The notes: generated from the letters alone by a model not told the origin. 64,000 nt of DNA from Alkalimonas amylolytica (GCF_900107845.1 NZ_FNRM01000008.1:1-64000); one strand, 5' to 3'. Counted from the stretch's first letter, positions 1 through 9,842 are shown. A program made the numbers and translations.

Positions 1-14
1 AATTAAGCAACTTG

Positions 15-386
15 TTAGGTGTCTTCACTGTTAGCATAAAAATACACCCCTACAGAAATCCAGATGACTAAACATGTTATAAACAAGCCTGGCTCTTGAG
101 ACCAGTATATCATTCCAGTCCGACCAGGAAGAGCACCGAAATATATAACTGCGATAATAGATATTGACCAAGTTATCAAAACAAATATCCGCGATTGTCT
201 TATATCGATTTCTTTTTGTTTGAGTTGATGAATTTCGTAATCACTGAGATATGGTGACTTTTTAGCATCTAATCGAGCAATCATCTTTTCCAACTGCACT
301 TTATCTTTTACGCTTAAAGTACTGTCTGAAATGAGAATACTCTTCATTTCATCAACAGAGCTTCGTTCAAAACGACTGAAAATCAC
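15..386 (-). CDS. Hypothetical two-helix membrane protein (integron cassette ORF)
   Basis: A 123-residue protein of unknown function. The N-terminal ~65 residues are charged and look helical. They are followed by two hydrophobic segments at about residues 68-86 and 100-117, which suggests a small inner-membrane protein with a cytoplasmic N-terminal domain. I do not recognise a family. Its stop codon lies inside a GTTAGGT core (14-20) and an attC-like element lies just upstream of its start (394-471), so it is the ORF of an integron-type cassette reading leftward. It is more AT-rich than the chromosome to the right, which fits foreign origin. Function cannot be inferred. Confidence 0.6.
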   Translation of the reverse strand: MIFSRFERSSVDEMKSILISDSTLSVKDKVQLEKMIARLDAKKSPYLSDYEIHQLKQKEIDIRQSRIFVLITWSISIIAVIYFGALPGRTGMIYWSQEPGLFITCLVIWISVGVYFYANSEDT

Positions 387-393
387 AGTATCT

Positions 394-471
394 ACCTAAC
401 GCCCCGCGCATGCGCGCGAACTTGTGAGCGTCGCAGGGGCCGTAGGCCCCGAATGGCGCGGTTTGTTATGC
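394..471. repeat. attC-like site between cassettes 1 and 2
   Basis: A 78-bp imperfect palindrome bounded by ACCTAAC (394-400) and GTTATGC (465-471). These match the RYYYAAC and GTTRRRY cores of integron attC sites, with one mismatch in the second. Inside, CCGCGC pairs with GCGCGG, and AGGGGCCGTAGGCCCC forms a central hairpin. It lies exactly between two same-direction ORFs, as cassette architecture predicts. Confidence 0.75.
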
Positions 472-532
472 TCTCTTTGCATGGTTAAAAACTGACCCCG
501 GATGGCTAAAAGTTTAAAATCACCCAGTTTTG

Positions 533-1705
533 TCATTGGATATACTCTTTACGAACAACATTTGATAATTTAGGCATCAAACTTTGCTGCAAGGGAGTAT
601 TAGTCACATACAGAAAGACCACACCATCATCAACATAATTATAAATATCCATGTCAAAGAAAGGGTTGCCGCCTCCATGATTGATTATTCTTCGTGTACC
701 AGCCTGATTCGCCCTAACCATCCAGCCATATCCATAAAATATACCCGACGTTACCTCAACATACGGCGAATACAGCTTATCTTTTGAAGCCTCAGATAAA
801 ATCGAGTTGTTTGCAAGAGCCAAGTACCACAGATGGAGATCATTGAGAGTGGAAAGTAAGCCACCATTGCCATGCAGAGACCACCAAGGTCCATCTTCTG
901 CCCAAGATTGTTCAAGAGGCGTTCCCCACCGGTCGCTTCTTCCAAGAACAGAACCGACACCAGCCAGCAATCGATGATGACGATAACGAGAGTCGCTTTG
1001 GTAACCAACAATTAAGTCTTGCTCACTCCATGAAGGAATTCGATAGCCTGTATTGTTCATACCCGCAGGTAAAAATAGATGTTCATGCAAAAAAGCTTCA
1101 TAGCTTTTATTGCTAGCTTTCTCAATAACAAGAGCAAGTAAGCTGTAACCAATGTTCGAGTAATTAAAGGTTTCACCAGGCCTTGAAAGAAGTCTCGAGT
1201 TAAGTGCATGCTGCTCCAGCTGTTGACGGGTTGCTGGTGTGTAGTCGCCTTTGTAGTTTGCTTTGAGGCCTGCAGTATGGGTTAAAAGTTGATGCAGTGT
1301 AATACCTTGTTTTTCGGTAGGTACATTATCAAAGAATTGCTCAAGCGTATCATGTACTGACAGAGCGCCTTGCTCTTCGAGCTTTAGAATTGCTGCTGCT
1401 GTAAACTGTTTCGTCATAGATAAGATATCGACAACAGTATCAGCAGTAAAAGGTCGTTTAGCTTCCTTGTCGGCATAGCCAAGGCCTTGCTCAAACAGCT
1501 TCGTTTGTCCTTGAGCTACAAGAACCATACCCGAAAAACCAGATGCTACAGCCTCTTGATACCATTCAATGAAAGGCTGGCGAGTGTCAGCGTTGGAGAG
1601 TGCACTAGCAGTCAGACAATCACTTTCGCGCTCATCCGGCTTGCTGTCGGCTATTGAACACGATGCGACTAGTGTTAGTGATAGCAGACCGATCACGATT
1701 CTCAA
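533..1705 (-). CDS. Serine hydrolase, beta-lactamase/PBP class C family, lipoprotein (cassette ORF)
   Basis: A 390-residue protein of the beta-lactamase-related serine hydrolase family (class C fold: esterases, D-aminopeptidases, PBP4*-like). The N-terminus is a lipoprotein signal with lipobox VASC (Cys16). The catalytic SxxK is SMTK at about residue 97, the YxN motif is YSN near 182, and an HGGG element near 343 stands where KTG is found in true beta-lactamases. It is probably tethered to a membrane on the periplasmic side; the substrate is unknown, and the HGG variant argues more for an esterase or peptidase than for antibiotic resistance. It lies between two attC-like sites and is a cassette gene. 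Confidence 0.8.
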   Translation of the reverse strand: MRIVIGLLSLTLVASCSIADSKPDERESDCLTASALSNADTRQPFIEWYQEAVASGFSGMVLVAQGQTKLFEQGLGYADKEAKRPFTADTVVDILSMTKQFTAAAILKLEEQGALSVHDTLEQFFDNVPTEKQGITLHQLLTHTAGLKANYKGDYTPATRQQLEQHALNSRLLSRPGETFNYSNIGYSLLALVIEKASNKSYEAFLHEHLFLPAGMNNTGYRIPSWSEQDLIVGYQSDSRYRHHRLLAGVGSVLGRSDRWGTPLEQSWAEDGPWWSLHGNGGLLSTLNDLHLWYLALANNSILSEASKDKLYSPYVEVTSGIFYGYGWMVRANQAGTRRIINHGGGNPFFDMDIYNYVDDGVVFLYVTNTPLQQSLMPKLSNVVRKEYIQ

Positions 1706-1719
1706 TGCTTACTCCTTTT

Positions 1720-1833
1720 GCATAACGCCCGCATAACGGGCAATAACACGTAGGCTAAAATTGGAGCGAAGCGACTGAGCCTATGTGTTATTGTCCCAGC
1801 GAGCTTGCGAGCGAGTTAATGCGATTGTTATAC
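1720..1833. repeat. attC-like site between cassettes 2 and 3
   Basis: A 114-bp palindromic element bounded by GCATAAC (1720-1726) and GTTATAC (1827-1833), near-matches to the RYYYAAC and GTTRRRY attC cores. A long internal stem pairs CAATAACACGTAGGCT with AGCCTATGTGTTATTG. It separates the serine hydrolase and GFA cassettes and ends 3 bp from the GFA stop codon. Size and layout resemble the long attC sites of chromosomal integrons. Confidence 0.75.
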
Positions 1834-1836
1834 CGC

Positions 1837-2226
1837 CTATACCACACCTTGCTCAAAATTGGGTAATGTAGCCAATTGATTAACCCATTGAAGTTGAGAC
1901 TCACAATAAATATTGATTGCTGGTTTAAGATCCGGAGCCTTGTCTATTGAGCCCAAATATAAAATCTTTAGGCCAGCAAGCTTAGGATTTTGATTGTATA
2001 TCGGCGTACCACAATGCTCACAGAAACTTTTAGAAGCGTTTTCTGACACTTGCACAGTTTTCAATGAGCCACTTTTTAAAATAAAACCTTCACTCGGAAC
2101 AACTGCATATGTTGAAAATGCACTTCCATTCATTTTGCGGCAAAGATTACAGTGACAATTAACAATAGCTCTGATTTCATCCGATGAACTAAATTGAACA
2201 CTCTTACAGTTACAAGTTCCTTCCAT
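1837..2226 (-). CDS. GFA-family zinc protein (DUF636; cassette ORF)
   Basis: A 129-residue protein of the GFA (glutathione-dependent formaldehyde-activating enzyme-like) superfamily, whose members bind zinc through paired cysteines. Visible ligand motifs are CNC at residues 5-7, CHCNLC near 24-29 and CEHC near 69-72. Most family members have no proven reaction, so formaldehyde chemistry should not be assumed. GFA proteins are frequent integron cargo. The gene is flanked on its 3' side by an attC-like site and on its 5' side by a cassette boundary core GTATAAC at 2253-2259. Length is normal for the family. Confidence 0.85.
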   Translation of the reverse strand: MEGTCNCKSVQFSSSDEIRAIVNCHCNLCRKMNGSAFSTYAVVPSEGFILKSGSLKTVQVSENASKSFCEHCGTPIYNQNPKLAGLKILYLGSIDKAPDLKPAINIYCESQLQWVNQLATLPNFEQGVV

Positions 2227-2252
2227 GAAATATCCTTTAAGATGAACACGCG

Positions 2253-2259
2253 GTATAAC
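2253..2259. other. Right-hand cassette boundary (R-core remnant)
   Basis: GTATAAC is the exact reverse complement of the GTTATAC core at 1827-1833 that closes the same cassette. This marks the recombination point of the first cassette with whatever sequence lies to the right. No attI or integrase gene follows before gcvP. Confidence 0.5.
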
Positions 2260-2594
2260 AGCTTAATAGTTTGGAAAATCCCTTCTTTCACACGCGGGAT
2301 TTTCCCTTCTATCTTTTTTTATAAAGCCAATCTAGTCAACTACTCCATTTGAATCAACAACTTTTTAACTGGAACGCAATTTTTCACTGGTGAAAGCGTG
2401 TTTAAAGCTCGCGATTTACTTGATTACAATTATTTTACCAATAACTGTTTATATATACATATATAGATATTCCGAGGTTAGTTAAATACCTTCACCTTTT
2501 CAATTACATTGCTGAATTTATAATTACCGGACAAAACAAAAACCCCAGCACAGTGGCTGGGGTTTCGTGTTTATAGCTTTGCTTACAAACCAGA
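2260..2594. other. Intergenic region between cassettes and gcvP
   Basis: No gene is visible. The stretch is AT-rich and holds a 10-bp perfect hairpin (2273-2282 with 2296-2305, stem GGAAAATCCC, loop 13), followed on the + strand by a T-rich run near 2311-2320. It could be an orphan rightward terminator left by a lost gene. The rest up to 2530 shows nothing I can name; the gcvP terminator occupies 2532-2565. Confidence 0.5.
2532..2565 (-). terminator. Rho-independent terminator of the gcv operon
   Basis: A perfect 10-bp stem AAACCCCAGC / GCTGGGGTTT (2540-2549 with 2556-2565), with a 6-base loop. On the minus strand it is followed by TTTTTGTTTTG. It lies 30 bp past the gcvP stop codon. Confidence 0.92.
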
Positions 2595-5489
2595 CTAACG
2601 ATAAGCCTCCGGGCTAGGACAGGCGCAGATCAAGTTACGGTCGCCGTAGACGTCGTCGATACGGGTCACGGTTGGCCAGAACTTGTTCTCGGCGACAAAA
2701 GCGGCCGGGAAGGCGGCGACCTGGCGGTCGTAGGCGCGGTTCCAATCGCTGCTGAAGATGTCCTGCATGCTGTGCGGGGCAAAGTGCAGCGGGTTGTTGT
2801 CCAGCGCCCACTCGCCGGATTCTACCTTGGCGATTTCCGCGCGGATGGTGGTCATGGCTTCGATGAACTTATCCAGCTCGGCTTTGCTTTCCGATTCGGT
2901 TGGCTCAATCATCAGGGTACCAGCCACCGGGAAGCTCATGGTCGGTGAGTGGTAACCAAAGTCCATCAGACGCTTGGCGATGTCCATCTCGGTGACGCCA
3001 CTGGCTTCTTTGAGCGGACGAATATCAATGATGCACTCGTGCGCTACCCGGCCGTTGGCACCGCGGTACAGTACCGGGAAGTGTGGATCCAGCTTCTTCG
3101 CCATGTAGTTGGCGCTCAGGATGGCGATTTCAGTGGCCTGCTTTAAGCCTTCGCTGCCCATCATGGCAATGTACATCCAGCTGATTGGCAGGATGCCAGC
3201 GCTGCCGTATGGCGCGGCCGAAACGGCACCATTGTGCTCACCGGTACCGGCAATTTTGATCACCGGGTGGTTCGGTAAAAATGGTGCCAGATGGCTTTTT
3301 ACACCAATCGGCCCCATGCCAGGGCCGCCACCACCGTGTGGAATGCAGAAGGTTTTGTGCAGGTTCAGGTGCGACACATCGGAGCCAATAAAGCCTGGTG
3401 AGGTTAAACCCACCTGAGCGTTCATATTGGCACCATCCATGTAGACCTGGCCACCGTGCGCGTGCACGATGTCGCACAGTTCACGGATGCTGGCTTCAAA
3501 CACACCATGGGTCGACGGGTAGGTCACCATAATGGCCGCCAGCCGATCCGACACTTCCTCGGCCTTGGCTTTTAAGTCGGCCATATCGATGTTACCGGAC
3601 TTGTCGCAATCCACCAGCACCACATCAAAACTTGCCATAGCCGCGGTGGCCGGGTTGGTGCCGTGGGCGGATACCGGGATCAGACAGACATTACGGTGGC
3701 CTTCGCCACGGCTTTCGTGGTACTTGCGAATGGCAATCATGCCAGCGTACTCCCCCTGAGCACCGGAGTTCGGCTGCATGGAGATGTTGTCGTAGCCGGT
3801 GATATTGACCAGCCAATCCCCCAGTTCGGTGATCATCTGGCTGTAACCCTGCGCCTGATCCAGTGGGCAGAATGGATGCAAAGCACCAAACTCCGGCCAG
3901 GTCACCGGGATCATCTCGGCGGTGGCGTTTAGTTTCATGGTGCAAGAGCCCAGCGAAATCATCGAGTGATTCAGCGCTAAGTCTTTGTTTTCCAGCTTTT
4001 TGATGTAACGCAGCATCTCGGTTTCTGAGTGGTACTGGTTAAACACCGGGTGCTGCAAAATCGCATCGTGGCGCAGCAGACTGGCCGGGATAGAAGTAGA
4101 GCCGTTTTTCACCAACTCAGCATCCAGCGCGTCGATGTTCAGCCCGTGATCATCGCCCAGCACAATGGCAAACAGCTCTGCGATATCAGCTGCCGTGGTC
4201 AGCTCGTGGAAGCTGACCGACAGGCTATCGCTCAGGTCAGTGCGCAGGTTCACTTCTTTGGCCAGCGCGCGGGCAATGACAGCGGCACGGTCGGCCACTT
4301 TAAAGCTGATGGTATCGAACCAGTGGTTGTGCAGCAGCTCGACGCCTTTGGCTTTTAAGCCAGCGGCAAAAATATCGGCAGAGCGGTGAATGCGCTCGGC
4401 GATGGTCTTCAGGCCTTGTGGGCCATGGTAGACGGCGTAGAAGGACGCCATATTGGCCAGCAGCACCTGAGCGGTGCAGATGTTGGAGTTGGCTTTTTCA
4501 CGGCGGATATGCTGCTCACGGGTTTGCATCGCCATGCGCAGGGCATTGTTATCAAGCCGGTCTTTCGACACACCGATAATACGACCTGGCATCGAGCGCT
4601 TGTAGGCATCGCGGGTGGCAAAGAAAGCGGCATGCGGGCCGCCGTACCCCATAGGCACACCAAAACGCTGCGCCGAACCCAGCACCACATCGGCACCCAG
4701 CTGACCAGGAGATTTCATTAACACCAGTGCCATAATGTCGGTGGCGACCGCAACGATGGCCTTATTGGCCTGTAAATCTGCAATCAGGGCGCTGTCGTCG
4801 CGCACTTCGCCGCTGCTGCTAGGGTATTGCAGCAAGGCACCGAACACATCGTGCTTGGCAGCGTCGCTGGCCGGGCCTGTGACGATGTCAAAGCCGAACA
4901 TCTCGGCACGGGTTTTCACCACGTCCAGTGTTTGCGGGTGCACATCGTTGGCGATAAAGTAGCTGTTGGATTTTTTGTTTTTTGACACCCGCTTGGCCAG
5001 CGCCATGGCTTCGGCAGCAGCGGTGGCTTCGTCCAGCAAGGACGCACTGGCCAGCTCCAGGCCGGTTAAATCCAGCGTCAGGTGCTGGAAGTTCAGCAGG
5101 GCTTCTAAGCGGCCCTGGGCGATTTCCGGTTGATACGGCGTGTAGGCGGTATACCAGCCCGGGTTTTCCAGCACATTACGCAGGATCACGTTTGGCGTCA
5201 GCGTTGGGTGATAGCCCATGCCAATGTAGGACTTGAACATTTTGTTCTTTGCAGCAACAGACTTCAGGTAAGCAAGGGCTTCGGCCTCGCTGCGGCTGTC
5301 ACCAATCGCCAGCGGTGCTGGTAAACGGATATCGGCCGGAATGGTTTGCGCGATCAGCTCTTCCACCGAGCCGACATTCAGCTCGGCCAGCATGGCGGCA
5401 GTTTCATTGGCATCCGGGCCAATATGGCGTTGAATGAATTCCTGGTGATTCGCAAGTTGCGACAGCGTTTTAGCAGCAGGGTTGCTCAT
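2595..5489 (-). CDS. gcvP: Glycine dehydrogenase (decarboxylating), P-protein
   Basis: A 964-residue single-chain P-protein of the glycine cleavage system. This PLP enzyme decarboxylates glycine and passes the aminomethyl group to lipoyl-GcvH in the cytoplasm. It has the fused two-half architecture of the gammaproteobacterial enzyme (E. coli about 957 residues). The PLP-lysine motif [20 protein letters not shown] is clear at about residues 698-717, and the N-terminal half carries the typical [16 protein letters not shown] segment. It is third in gcvT-gcvH-gcvP, 96 bp after gcvH, with a hairpin in the gap and a strong terminator after it. Together the three genes feed one-carbon units into folate, in line with serA and ygfA nearby. 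Confidence 0.98.
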   Translation of the reverse strand: MSNPAAKTLSQLANHQEFIQRHIGPDANETAAMLAELNVGSVEELIAQTIPADIRLPAPLAIGDSRSEAEALAYLKSVAAKNKMFKSYIGMGYHPTLTPNVILRNVLENPGWYTAYTPYQPEIAQGRLEALLNFQHLTLDLTGLELASASLLDEATAAAEAMALAKRVSKNKKSNSYFIANDVHPQTLDVVKTRAEMFGFDIVTGPASDAAKHDVFGALLQYPSSSGEVRDDSALIADLQANKAIVAVATDIMALVLMKSPGQLGADVVLGSAQRFGVPMGYGGPHAAFFATRDAYKRSMPGRIIGVSKDRLDNNALRMAMQTREQHIRREKANSNICTAQVLLANMASFYAVYHGPQGLKTIAERIHRSADIFAAGLKAKGVELLHNHWFDTISFKVADRAAVIARALAKEVNLRTDLSDSLSVSFHELTTAADIAELFAIVLGDDHGLNIDALDAELVKNGSTSIPASLLRHDAILQHPVFNQYHSETEMLRYIKKLENKDLALNHSMISLGSCTMKLNATAEMIPVTWPEFGALHPFCPLDQAQGYSQMITELGDWLVNITGYDNISMQPNSGAQGEYAGMIAIRKYHESRGEGHRNVCLIPVSAHGTNPATAAMASFDVVLVDCDKSGNIDMADLKAKAEEVSDRLAAIMVTYPSTHGVFEASIRELCDIVHAHGGQVYMDGANMNAQVGLTSPGFIGSDVSHLNLHKTFCIPHGGGGPGMGPIGVKSHLAPFLPNHPVIKIAGTGEHNGAVSAAPYGSAGILPISWMYIAMMGSEGLKQATEIAILSANYMAKKLDPHFPVLYRGANGRVAHECIIDIRPLKEASGVTEMDIAKRLMDFGYHSPTMSFPVAGTLMIEPTESESKAELDKFIEAMTTIRAEIAKVESGEWALDNNPLHFAPHSMQDIFSSDWNRAYDRQVAAFPAAFVAENKFWPTVTRIDDVYGDRNLICACPSPEAYR

Positions 5490-5543
5490 GCTTGATGTGT
5501 CCTATAAATACTATGGCGAAAAAAATGTACGGCGTATAAAGGT

Positions 5544-5566
5544 AAGCCCCGATAAATACGGGGCTT
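5544..5566 (-). promoter_or_regulatory. Intercistronic stem-loop gcvH-gcvP
   Basis: A perfect 8-bp stem AAGCCCCG/CGGGGCTT with a 7-base loop lies in the 96-bp gcvH-gcvP gap. No T-tract follows on the minus strand. It is more likely an RNA-processing or stabilising hairpin than a full terminator. Confidence 0.55.
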
Positions 5567-5585
5567 AAGCAGTTCCGGATGACAA

Positions 5586-5975
5586 TTAATCTTCGTCGAT
5601 AACGTTCTGGTAGCCTTCGGCGTCCAATAGCTCGTCCAGCTCAGCCAGATCCGAAGCCTTAATTTTAAACATCCAGCCATCGTGGTAAGGGCTGGCGTTT
5701 ACTTGCTCCGGCGCATCGGCCAGTGATTCGTTCACTTCAACAACTTCACCGGACAGCGGTGCATAAATATCCGAAGCCGCTTTGACCGACTCAGCTACCG
5801 CGCAGTCGTCGCCCTGAGAAACGGTATCACCGACTTCCGGCAGCTCCACAAACACCATATCACCCAGCAGCTCCTGTGCATGTTCGGAAATGCCAACGCT
5901 GTAGATACCGTCGCCTTCGTGACGCACCCACTCATGCGAAGAAGCGTACTTTAATTCTGTAGGGATAGAGCTCAT
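5586..5975 (-). CDS. gcvH: Glycine cleavage system H protein
   Basis: A 129-residue lipoyl carrier of the glycine cleavage complex. It shuttles the aminomethyl intermediate from GcvP to GcvT and is re-oxidised by dihydrolipoamide dehydrogenase, which is not in the window. The lipoylation lysine sits in [20 protein letters not shown] at about residue 65. Length matches the E. coli protein (129). It is the middle gene of the gcv operon. The start codon follows gcvT by 124 bp, a gap that contains an inverted repeat built on CTGTAC/GTACAG. Confidence 0.98.
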   Translation of the reverse strand: MSSIPTELKYASSHEWVRHEGDGIYSVGISEHAQELLGDMVFVELPEVGDTVSQGDDCAVAESVKAASDIYAPLSGEVVEVNESLADAPEQVNASPYHDGWMFKIKASDLAELDELLDAEGYQNVIDED

Positions 5976-6099
5976 GTTTTATTCCTTACCTGACGTTGTT
6001 CTTTTAGTCGTTTGTCCGTGTGCACAGACGGTTTCAGTGTTATTGTGATACAGCAGGTGGCCCACTGTACAGCTTTTGTACAGCCGACCACTTGTTAGT

Positions 6100-7194
6100 T
6101 TAGATAAGTTTTTTGCCCATGCGAACAAAAGCCGGTTTTATCACCTTCACCGGCACCAGCTTGCCACGGATATCCACTTCCGCGCTGTCGCCAACACTGG
6201 CCGGTACCCGCGCCATGGCAATGCTAAAACCTAAGGTCGGTGAAAAAGTACCGGAGGTAATGATGCCTTCACCGCCGGCGACCACCACACGCTGACCATG
6301 ACGCAGCACGCCTTTTTGTTCCATCACCAGGCCGACCAGTTTGTCGGTACCAGTAGCTTTTTGTTGCTCCAGCGCGGCGCGGCCAATAAAGTTGCGATCA
6401 GCCGGCTCAAAAGCAATGGTCCAGCCCATATTGGCAGCCAGTGGCGATACGGTTTCGTCCATATCCTGCCCATACAAATTCATGCCCGCTTCGAGGCGCA
6501 AAGTATCACGGGCACCCAGTCCCGCAGGCTTCACACCGGCATCCAGCAGTTTTTGCCAAAAATCAGCCGCTTTGGCTTCCGGCATGGCAATTTCGTAACC
6601 ATCCTCACCGGTGTAGCCGGTAGTCGCGATAAATAAATCACCGCTTTGCACACCAAAGAAAGGCTTCATGCCTGCCACAGCGGCCTGTTGGTCCGCATCC
6701 AGTAAGGTGGCTACTTTGGCTTTGGCATTCGGGCCCTGCACGGCAATCAGCGCCAGCTCCGGCCGCTCGGTCACGGTCACGTCAAAAGCAGGCGCATGCT
6801 GATTCAGCCAGGCTAAGTCTTTTTCACGGGTGGCGGAGTTCACCACGATCCGGAAGTAATCTTCTTGCAGGAAATAAACAATCAGGTCGTCAATCACACC
6901 ACCGGCTTCGTTCAGCATGGCGGTATAGAGCGCTTTGCCAGGCACTGTCAGCTTGGCTACATCATTGGCCAGCAAAAAGCGCAGGAAGTCACGGGTGCGG
7001 GCGCCGGTTACATCGACGATGGTCATATGCGATACGTCGAACATGCCAGCATCCTGGCGCACGGCATGGTGCTCTTCAATCTGGGAGCCGTAGTTGATTG
7101 GCATATGCCAGCCAAAAAAGTCCACCATCTTGGCACCGGCTTCCAGGTGTTTGGCGTGTAACACGGTTTGTTGTGATGCTGGTTGTTGTGACAT
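6100..7194 (-). CDS. gcvT: Aminomethyltransferase, glycine cleavage T protein
   Basis: A 364-residue tetrahydrofolate-dependent aminomethyltransferase that releases ammonia from the H-protein intermediate and makes 5,10-methylene-THF. The N-terminal motif [16 protein letters not shown] and the folate-domain segment [16 protein letters not shown] are typical; length equals the E. coli enzyme (364). First gene of gcvTHP. A sigma70-like promoter with a near-perfect -10 lies about 90 bp upstream; the leader is too short for a tandem glycine riboswitch, so control by a GcvA/Lrp-like protein is more likely, although no such site was identified. Confidence 0.98.
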   Translation of the reverse strand: MSQQPASQQTVLHAKHLEAGAKMVDFFGWHMPINYGSQIEEHHAVRQDAGMFDVSHMTIVDVTGARTRDFLRFLLANDVAKLTVPGKALYTAMLNEAGGVIDDLIVYFLQEDYFRIVVNSATREKDLAWLNQHAPAFDVTVTERPELALIAVQGPNAKAKVATLLDADQQAAVAGMKPFFGVQSGDLFIATTGYTGEDGYEIAMPEAKAADFWQKLLDAGVKPAGLGARDTLRLEAGMNLYGQDMDETVSPLAANMGWTIAFEPADRNFIGRAALEQQKATGTDKLVGLVMEQKGVLRHGQRVVVAGGEGIITSGTFSPTLGFSIAMARVPASVGDSAEVDIRGKLVPVKVIKPAFVRMGKKLI

Positions 7195-7282
7195 TCGATG
7201 CTCCCTGTGCTTGGTATCGCAGCGGCGGTATTAAGGCGGCAAAGCAACCACTTATGCAGCCAGACCGACTAAGAATGCACCG

Positions 7283-7309
7283 ATTATAGCGGATGCAGCC
7301 GGGTGCCAA
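7283..7309 (-). promoter_or_regulatory. Putative sigma70 promoter of gcvTHP
   Basis: On the minus strand, a consensus -10 TATAAT (7283-7288) has a -35 candidate TTGGCA (7304-7309) with a short 15-bp spacer. The expected leader to the gcvT ATG is about 80 nt. Confidence 0.6.
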
Positions 7310-7345
7310 CAGCCCCTTTTTAATTAGATTTTATAATGCAACCAC

Positions 7346-8590
7346 TCAAAGCGCCCTGCTCTGGTCGACGGCACCGCTGGCCGGGCGTAAGCCTGGCCGG
7401 ACGCATTTGGGCAGATCACCTTGATTCCCAAGGGCTAGCGCCATCATGCGTTGCTTCAGACCGCCATGTTGATCCAGCAGCTTCATGCCAACAGAACGCA
7501 GTAATTTCGGTAACATAGCACCACCGCTAAAGCCACGTTTAAAGGCTTCCATCGCCAGGATCAGGCTCTGCGCCTCGGATTTACGCCAGCGCTGATAACG
7601 GGCCAGCATGCGCGGGCAATCGGGTTCCAGCTGCTGTTGCAGCTGCTCTGAGATTAGTTCTGCTAATGCAGCAACATCCATCAGTCCCAGGTTCATGCCC
7701 TGCCCGGCCAGCGGATGAATGCTGTGCGCCGCATCGGCCACCAACACCACCCGCCCCTGCACCCACTGATTGGCGTAGCGCATGCGCAGCGGGATCAGCT
7801 GCCGATCGCCGGCAAGCTTGAGTGGCCCCAGCACCGACTGGCTGGCAGCCGTCACCGCCTTAGCAAAGTCCACGGCTGGCAGTGCCTGCAGCGCTTCAGA
7901 CCGCGCGGGCGGTACACTCCAGACAATGGACACCTGGTGACTGTCCGGCAATGGCAATAAAGCCAAAGGGCCATCCGGCCAGAACACCTGACGGGCGGTA
8001 GCCTGATGCGCTTGCTGGCAATGCAAGGTCGTGACCAGAGCATGATGCTGGTAATCCCAGTGGGTGAGTGGCAACTGCAGCTGTTCACGCACATAGGAAT
8101 TGGCGCCATCAGCCGCAACCAATAAGCGGCTTAGCAGCAGCTCGCCAGTATCAAGTTGCAAGGCGACATTCTGCTCGCCTTGACTGATGCGCTGAATGCC
8201 AGCGTTAAAATGGCAGTGTACATTGGGCGCTTGTTGTAAGGCTTGATACAGCTGCTGGCGAATTTGCTCGTTATCGCAGATCCAGCCAAGGGCCGGTAAT
8301 TGCTGCTCCGGCGCAGAAAAACCAATGCGGCCAAAACTGTCGGCTTGCCACACCTCCATCTGCTGGTAAGCGGCCAGCTGCTCCGACAGCCCGGGCCAGA
8401 TCCCCAGTTGCGCAAACAGCCGCTGCGATGCCAGGTTCAGCGCGCTGACCCGTTTAAACTCAGCTTTTGCAGGCTCTGGAGCCGGCCCCTTTTCCACCAG
8501 TTGAATGGTCAGCTTCAGTGGAGCCAGCAGCAGCGCCAGCGTCAACCCCGCACTGCCAGCGCCAACGATGGTGATATCACAATGCTGCAT
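7346..8590 (-). CDS. ubiI: FAD-dependent ubiquinone-biosynthesis hydroxylase, UbiI/VisC type
   Basis: A 414-residue flavoprotein monooxygenase of the UbiH/UbiF/VisC family that hydroxylates the ring of the polyprenylphenol precursor of ubiquinone. The N-terminal dinucleotide fold VGAGSAGLTLALLLA starts at about residue 9. The second FAD motif LVADAAHSIHPLAGQGMNLG is at about residue 277. The position, directly after ubiH and before gcvT, matches the E. coli pepP-ubiH-ubiI-gcvT order, which is why I call ubiI rather than ubiF. Its start overlaps the 3' end of ubiH by 14 bp, so the genes are translationally coupled. The C-terminal ~25 residues are short of strong motifs. Confidence 0.88.
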   Translation of the reverse strand: MQHCDITIVGAGSAGLTLALLLAPLKLTIQLVEKGPAPEPAKAEFKRVSALNLASQRLFAQLGIWPGLSEQLAAYQQMEVWQADSFGRIGFSAPEQQLPALGWICDNEQIRQQLYQALQQAPNVHCHFNAGIQRISQGEQNVALQLDTGELLLSRLLVAADGANSYVREQLQLPLTHWDYQHHALVTTLHCQQAHQATARQVFWPDGPLALLPLPDSHQVSIVWSVPPARSEALQALPAVDFAKAVTAASQSVLGPLKLAGDRQLIPLRMRYANQWVQGRVVLVADAAHSIHPLAGQGMNLGLMDVAALAELISEQLQQQLEPDCPRMLARYQRWRKSEAQSLILAMEAFKRGFSGGAMLPKLLRSVGMKLLDQHGGLKQRMMALALGNQGDLPKCVRPGLRPASGAVDQSRAL

Positions 8591-9842
8591 GGTTTGAGAA
8601 CTCCTTAAGCTGAGCCTGCAGGCGCTGCATGGCGCTGTAGCCCATGGCCTGATGGGCCAGCGGTTGTTTTAATTCATCGCACAACAGCATGCCAAGCAAG
8701 CCCAGATTGCGGCCCAGTGCTACCAGCCGTGAACGGTTGGAAAACAGCCGCACCAGCCCATCGGTCAGGGTCATCACCTGCTGCATATCGGCCTCGCGGG
8801 CCAGCTGGTATTGCCGCAACATGGTGTAATCGCCAATGGCTTTTGGCATCTGCTGCACCAGCTGCACCAAAGCAGCAATATCGCGCAATGCCAGATTAAA
8901 GCCCTGACCGGCAATGGGATGCAGACTGTGCAGACTATTGCCAAGCAGTGCAATGCGATGACGCACCGGGCTATCGGTGCGCCGCAGCGTTAACGGATAG
9001 CTGGCACGGGCGCCGGTTTTGACAAAAGCACCGGCCCGGTAACCAAAAGCCTGCTGGGCGGCGGCGGTGAATTCGCTATCGCCCAGCTGCATCAACCTTG
9101 CAGCCTGCTCCGGGCTGGTAGTCCAGACTAGCGAGTAGCGCTTGCCAGGCAGTGGCAGCAGTGCAATAGGACCATCGGCGGTAAAGCGCTCATACGCGCG
9201 CTCTTGATGCGGCTCGGCCAGCGCCAGATTGGCAATGACCGCGGTTTGTTCATAGTGCTCGCTAGCCAGGGCAAAGCCTGCCAGTTGTCGGGTGGGCGAC
9301 AGGCCGCCTTCGCACACGACCAAAAGCGCAGCAGACAGCTGTTTGCCGCTGGCCAGTTGCAACTGTACTTGATCCTGCTGTTGCTGCAGGGCCGCAATGT
9401 GATCCGGCTGCAGCATCAGCAATTGTTCTTGCGGCACATTTTGCAAACGCTGCTGCAGCAACTGGCCCAGGTGTTCGACTTCGAGCACAGCGCCAAACTC
9501 GTTCAGGCCAAACTGTTCGGCTGTGAGGTAACATTTACCGAAATGGCCGCGATCCGACACATGAATATGGCGAATAGGACAGGCCTTGGCAGCCAGTTCC
9601 GGCCACAGCTGCCAGGCTTGCAATTGCTGCACACTGGCCGCAGCCAGCGCAATGCTGCGACTATCGAAACTGACCGGGCGCTCTACCGCCCCCTGCTGCT
9701 CAATCACGGCAAGTCGCAGCGTCGGCCTGGCCCGCAACAAGGCCCAGGCGAGTGTCAGGCCGGCCATGCCGCCACCGGCGATGGCAATATCGACTTCAGA
9801 CACCGCCCCCTCAGACACAGCAATTTCAGTCAAACTGACCAT
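8577..9842 (-). CDS. ubiH: 2-octaprenyl-6-methoxyphenol hydroxylase
   Basis: A 421-residue FAD monooxygenase of ubiquinone biosynthesis, family and fold as ubiI. The motif IAGGGMAGLTLAWALL (about 21-36) binds the ADP of FAD. The second FAD motif reads LLGNSLHSLHPIAGQGFNLA, with the GN variant also found in E. coli UbiH. Overlaps of 17 bp with pepP and 14 bp with ubiI place it in a tight pepP-ubiH-ubiI operon. The first ATG is used; about 15 extra residues precede the Rossmann strand, so a start slightly downstream is possible. Assignment rests on synteny and motifs. Confidence 0.92.
   Translation of the reverse strand: MVSLTEIAVSEGAVSEVDIAIAGGGMAGLTLAWALLRARPTLRLAVIEQQGAVERPVSFDSRSIALAAASVQQLQAWQLWPELAAKACPIRHIHVSDRGHFGKCYLTAEQFGLNEFGAVLEVEHLGQLLQQRLQNVPQEQLLMLQPDHIAALQQQQDQVQLQLASGKQLSAALLVVCEGGLSPTRQLAGFALASEHYEQTAVIANLALAEPHQERAYERFTADGPIALLPLPGKRYSLVWTTSPEQAARLMQLGDSEFTAAAQQAFGYRAGAFVKTGARASYPLTLRRTDSPVRHRIALLGNSLHSLHPIAGQGFNLALRDIAALVQLVQQMPKAIGDYTMLRQYQLAREADMQQVMTLTDGLVRLFSNRSRLVALGRNLGLLGMLLCDELKQPLAHQAMGYSAMQRLQAQLKEFSNHAAL

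Noticed and set aside
533-1705. Antibiotic-resistance beta-lactamase cassette
   Set aside because: The class C fold is present but the KTG motif is replaced by HGG, which is more typical of esterase or peptidase relatives.
7195-7345. Glycine riboswitch upstream of gcvT
   Set aside because: The leader from the TATAAT promoter to the ATG is only about 80 nt, too short for a tandem riboswitch, and the conserved core was not seen.
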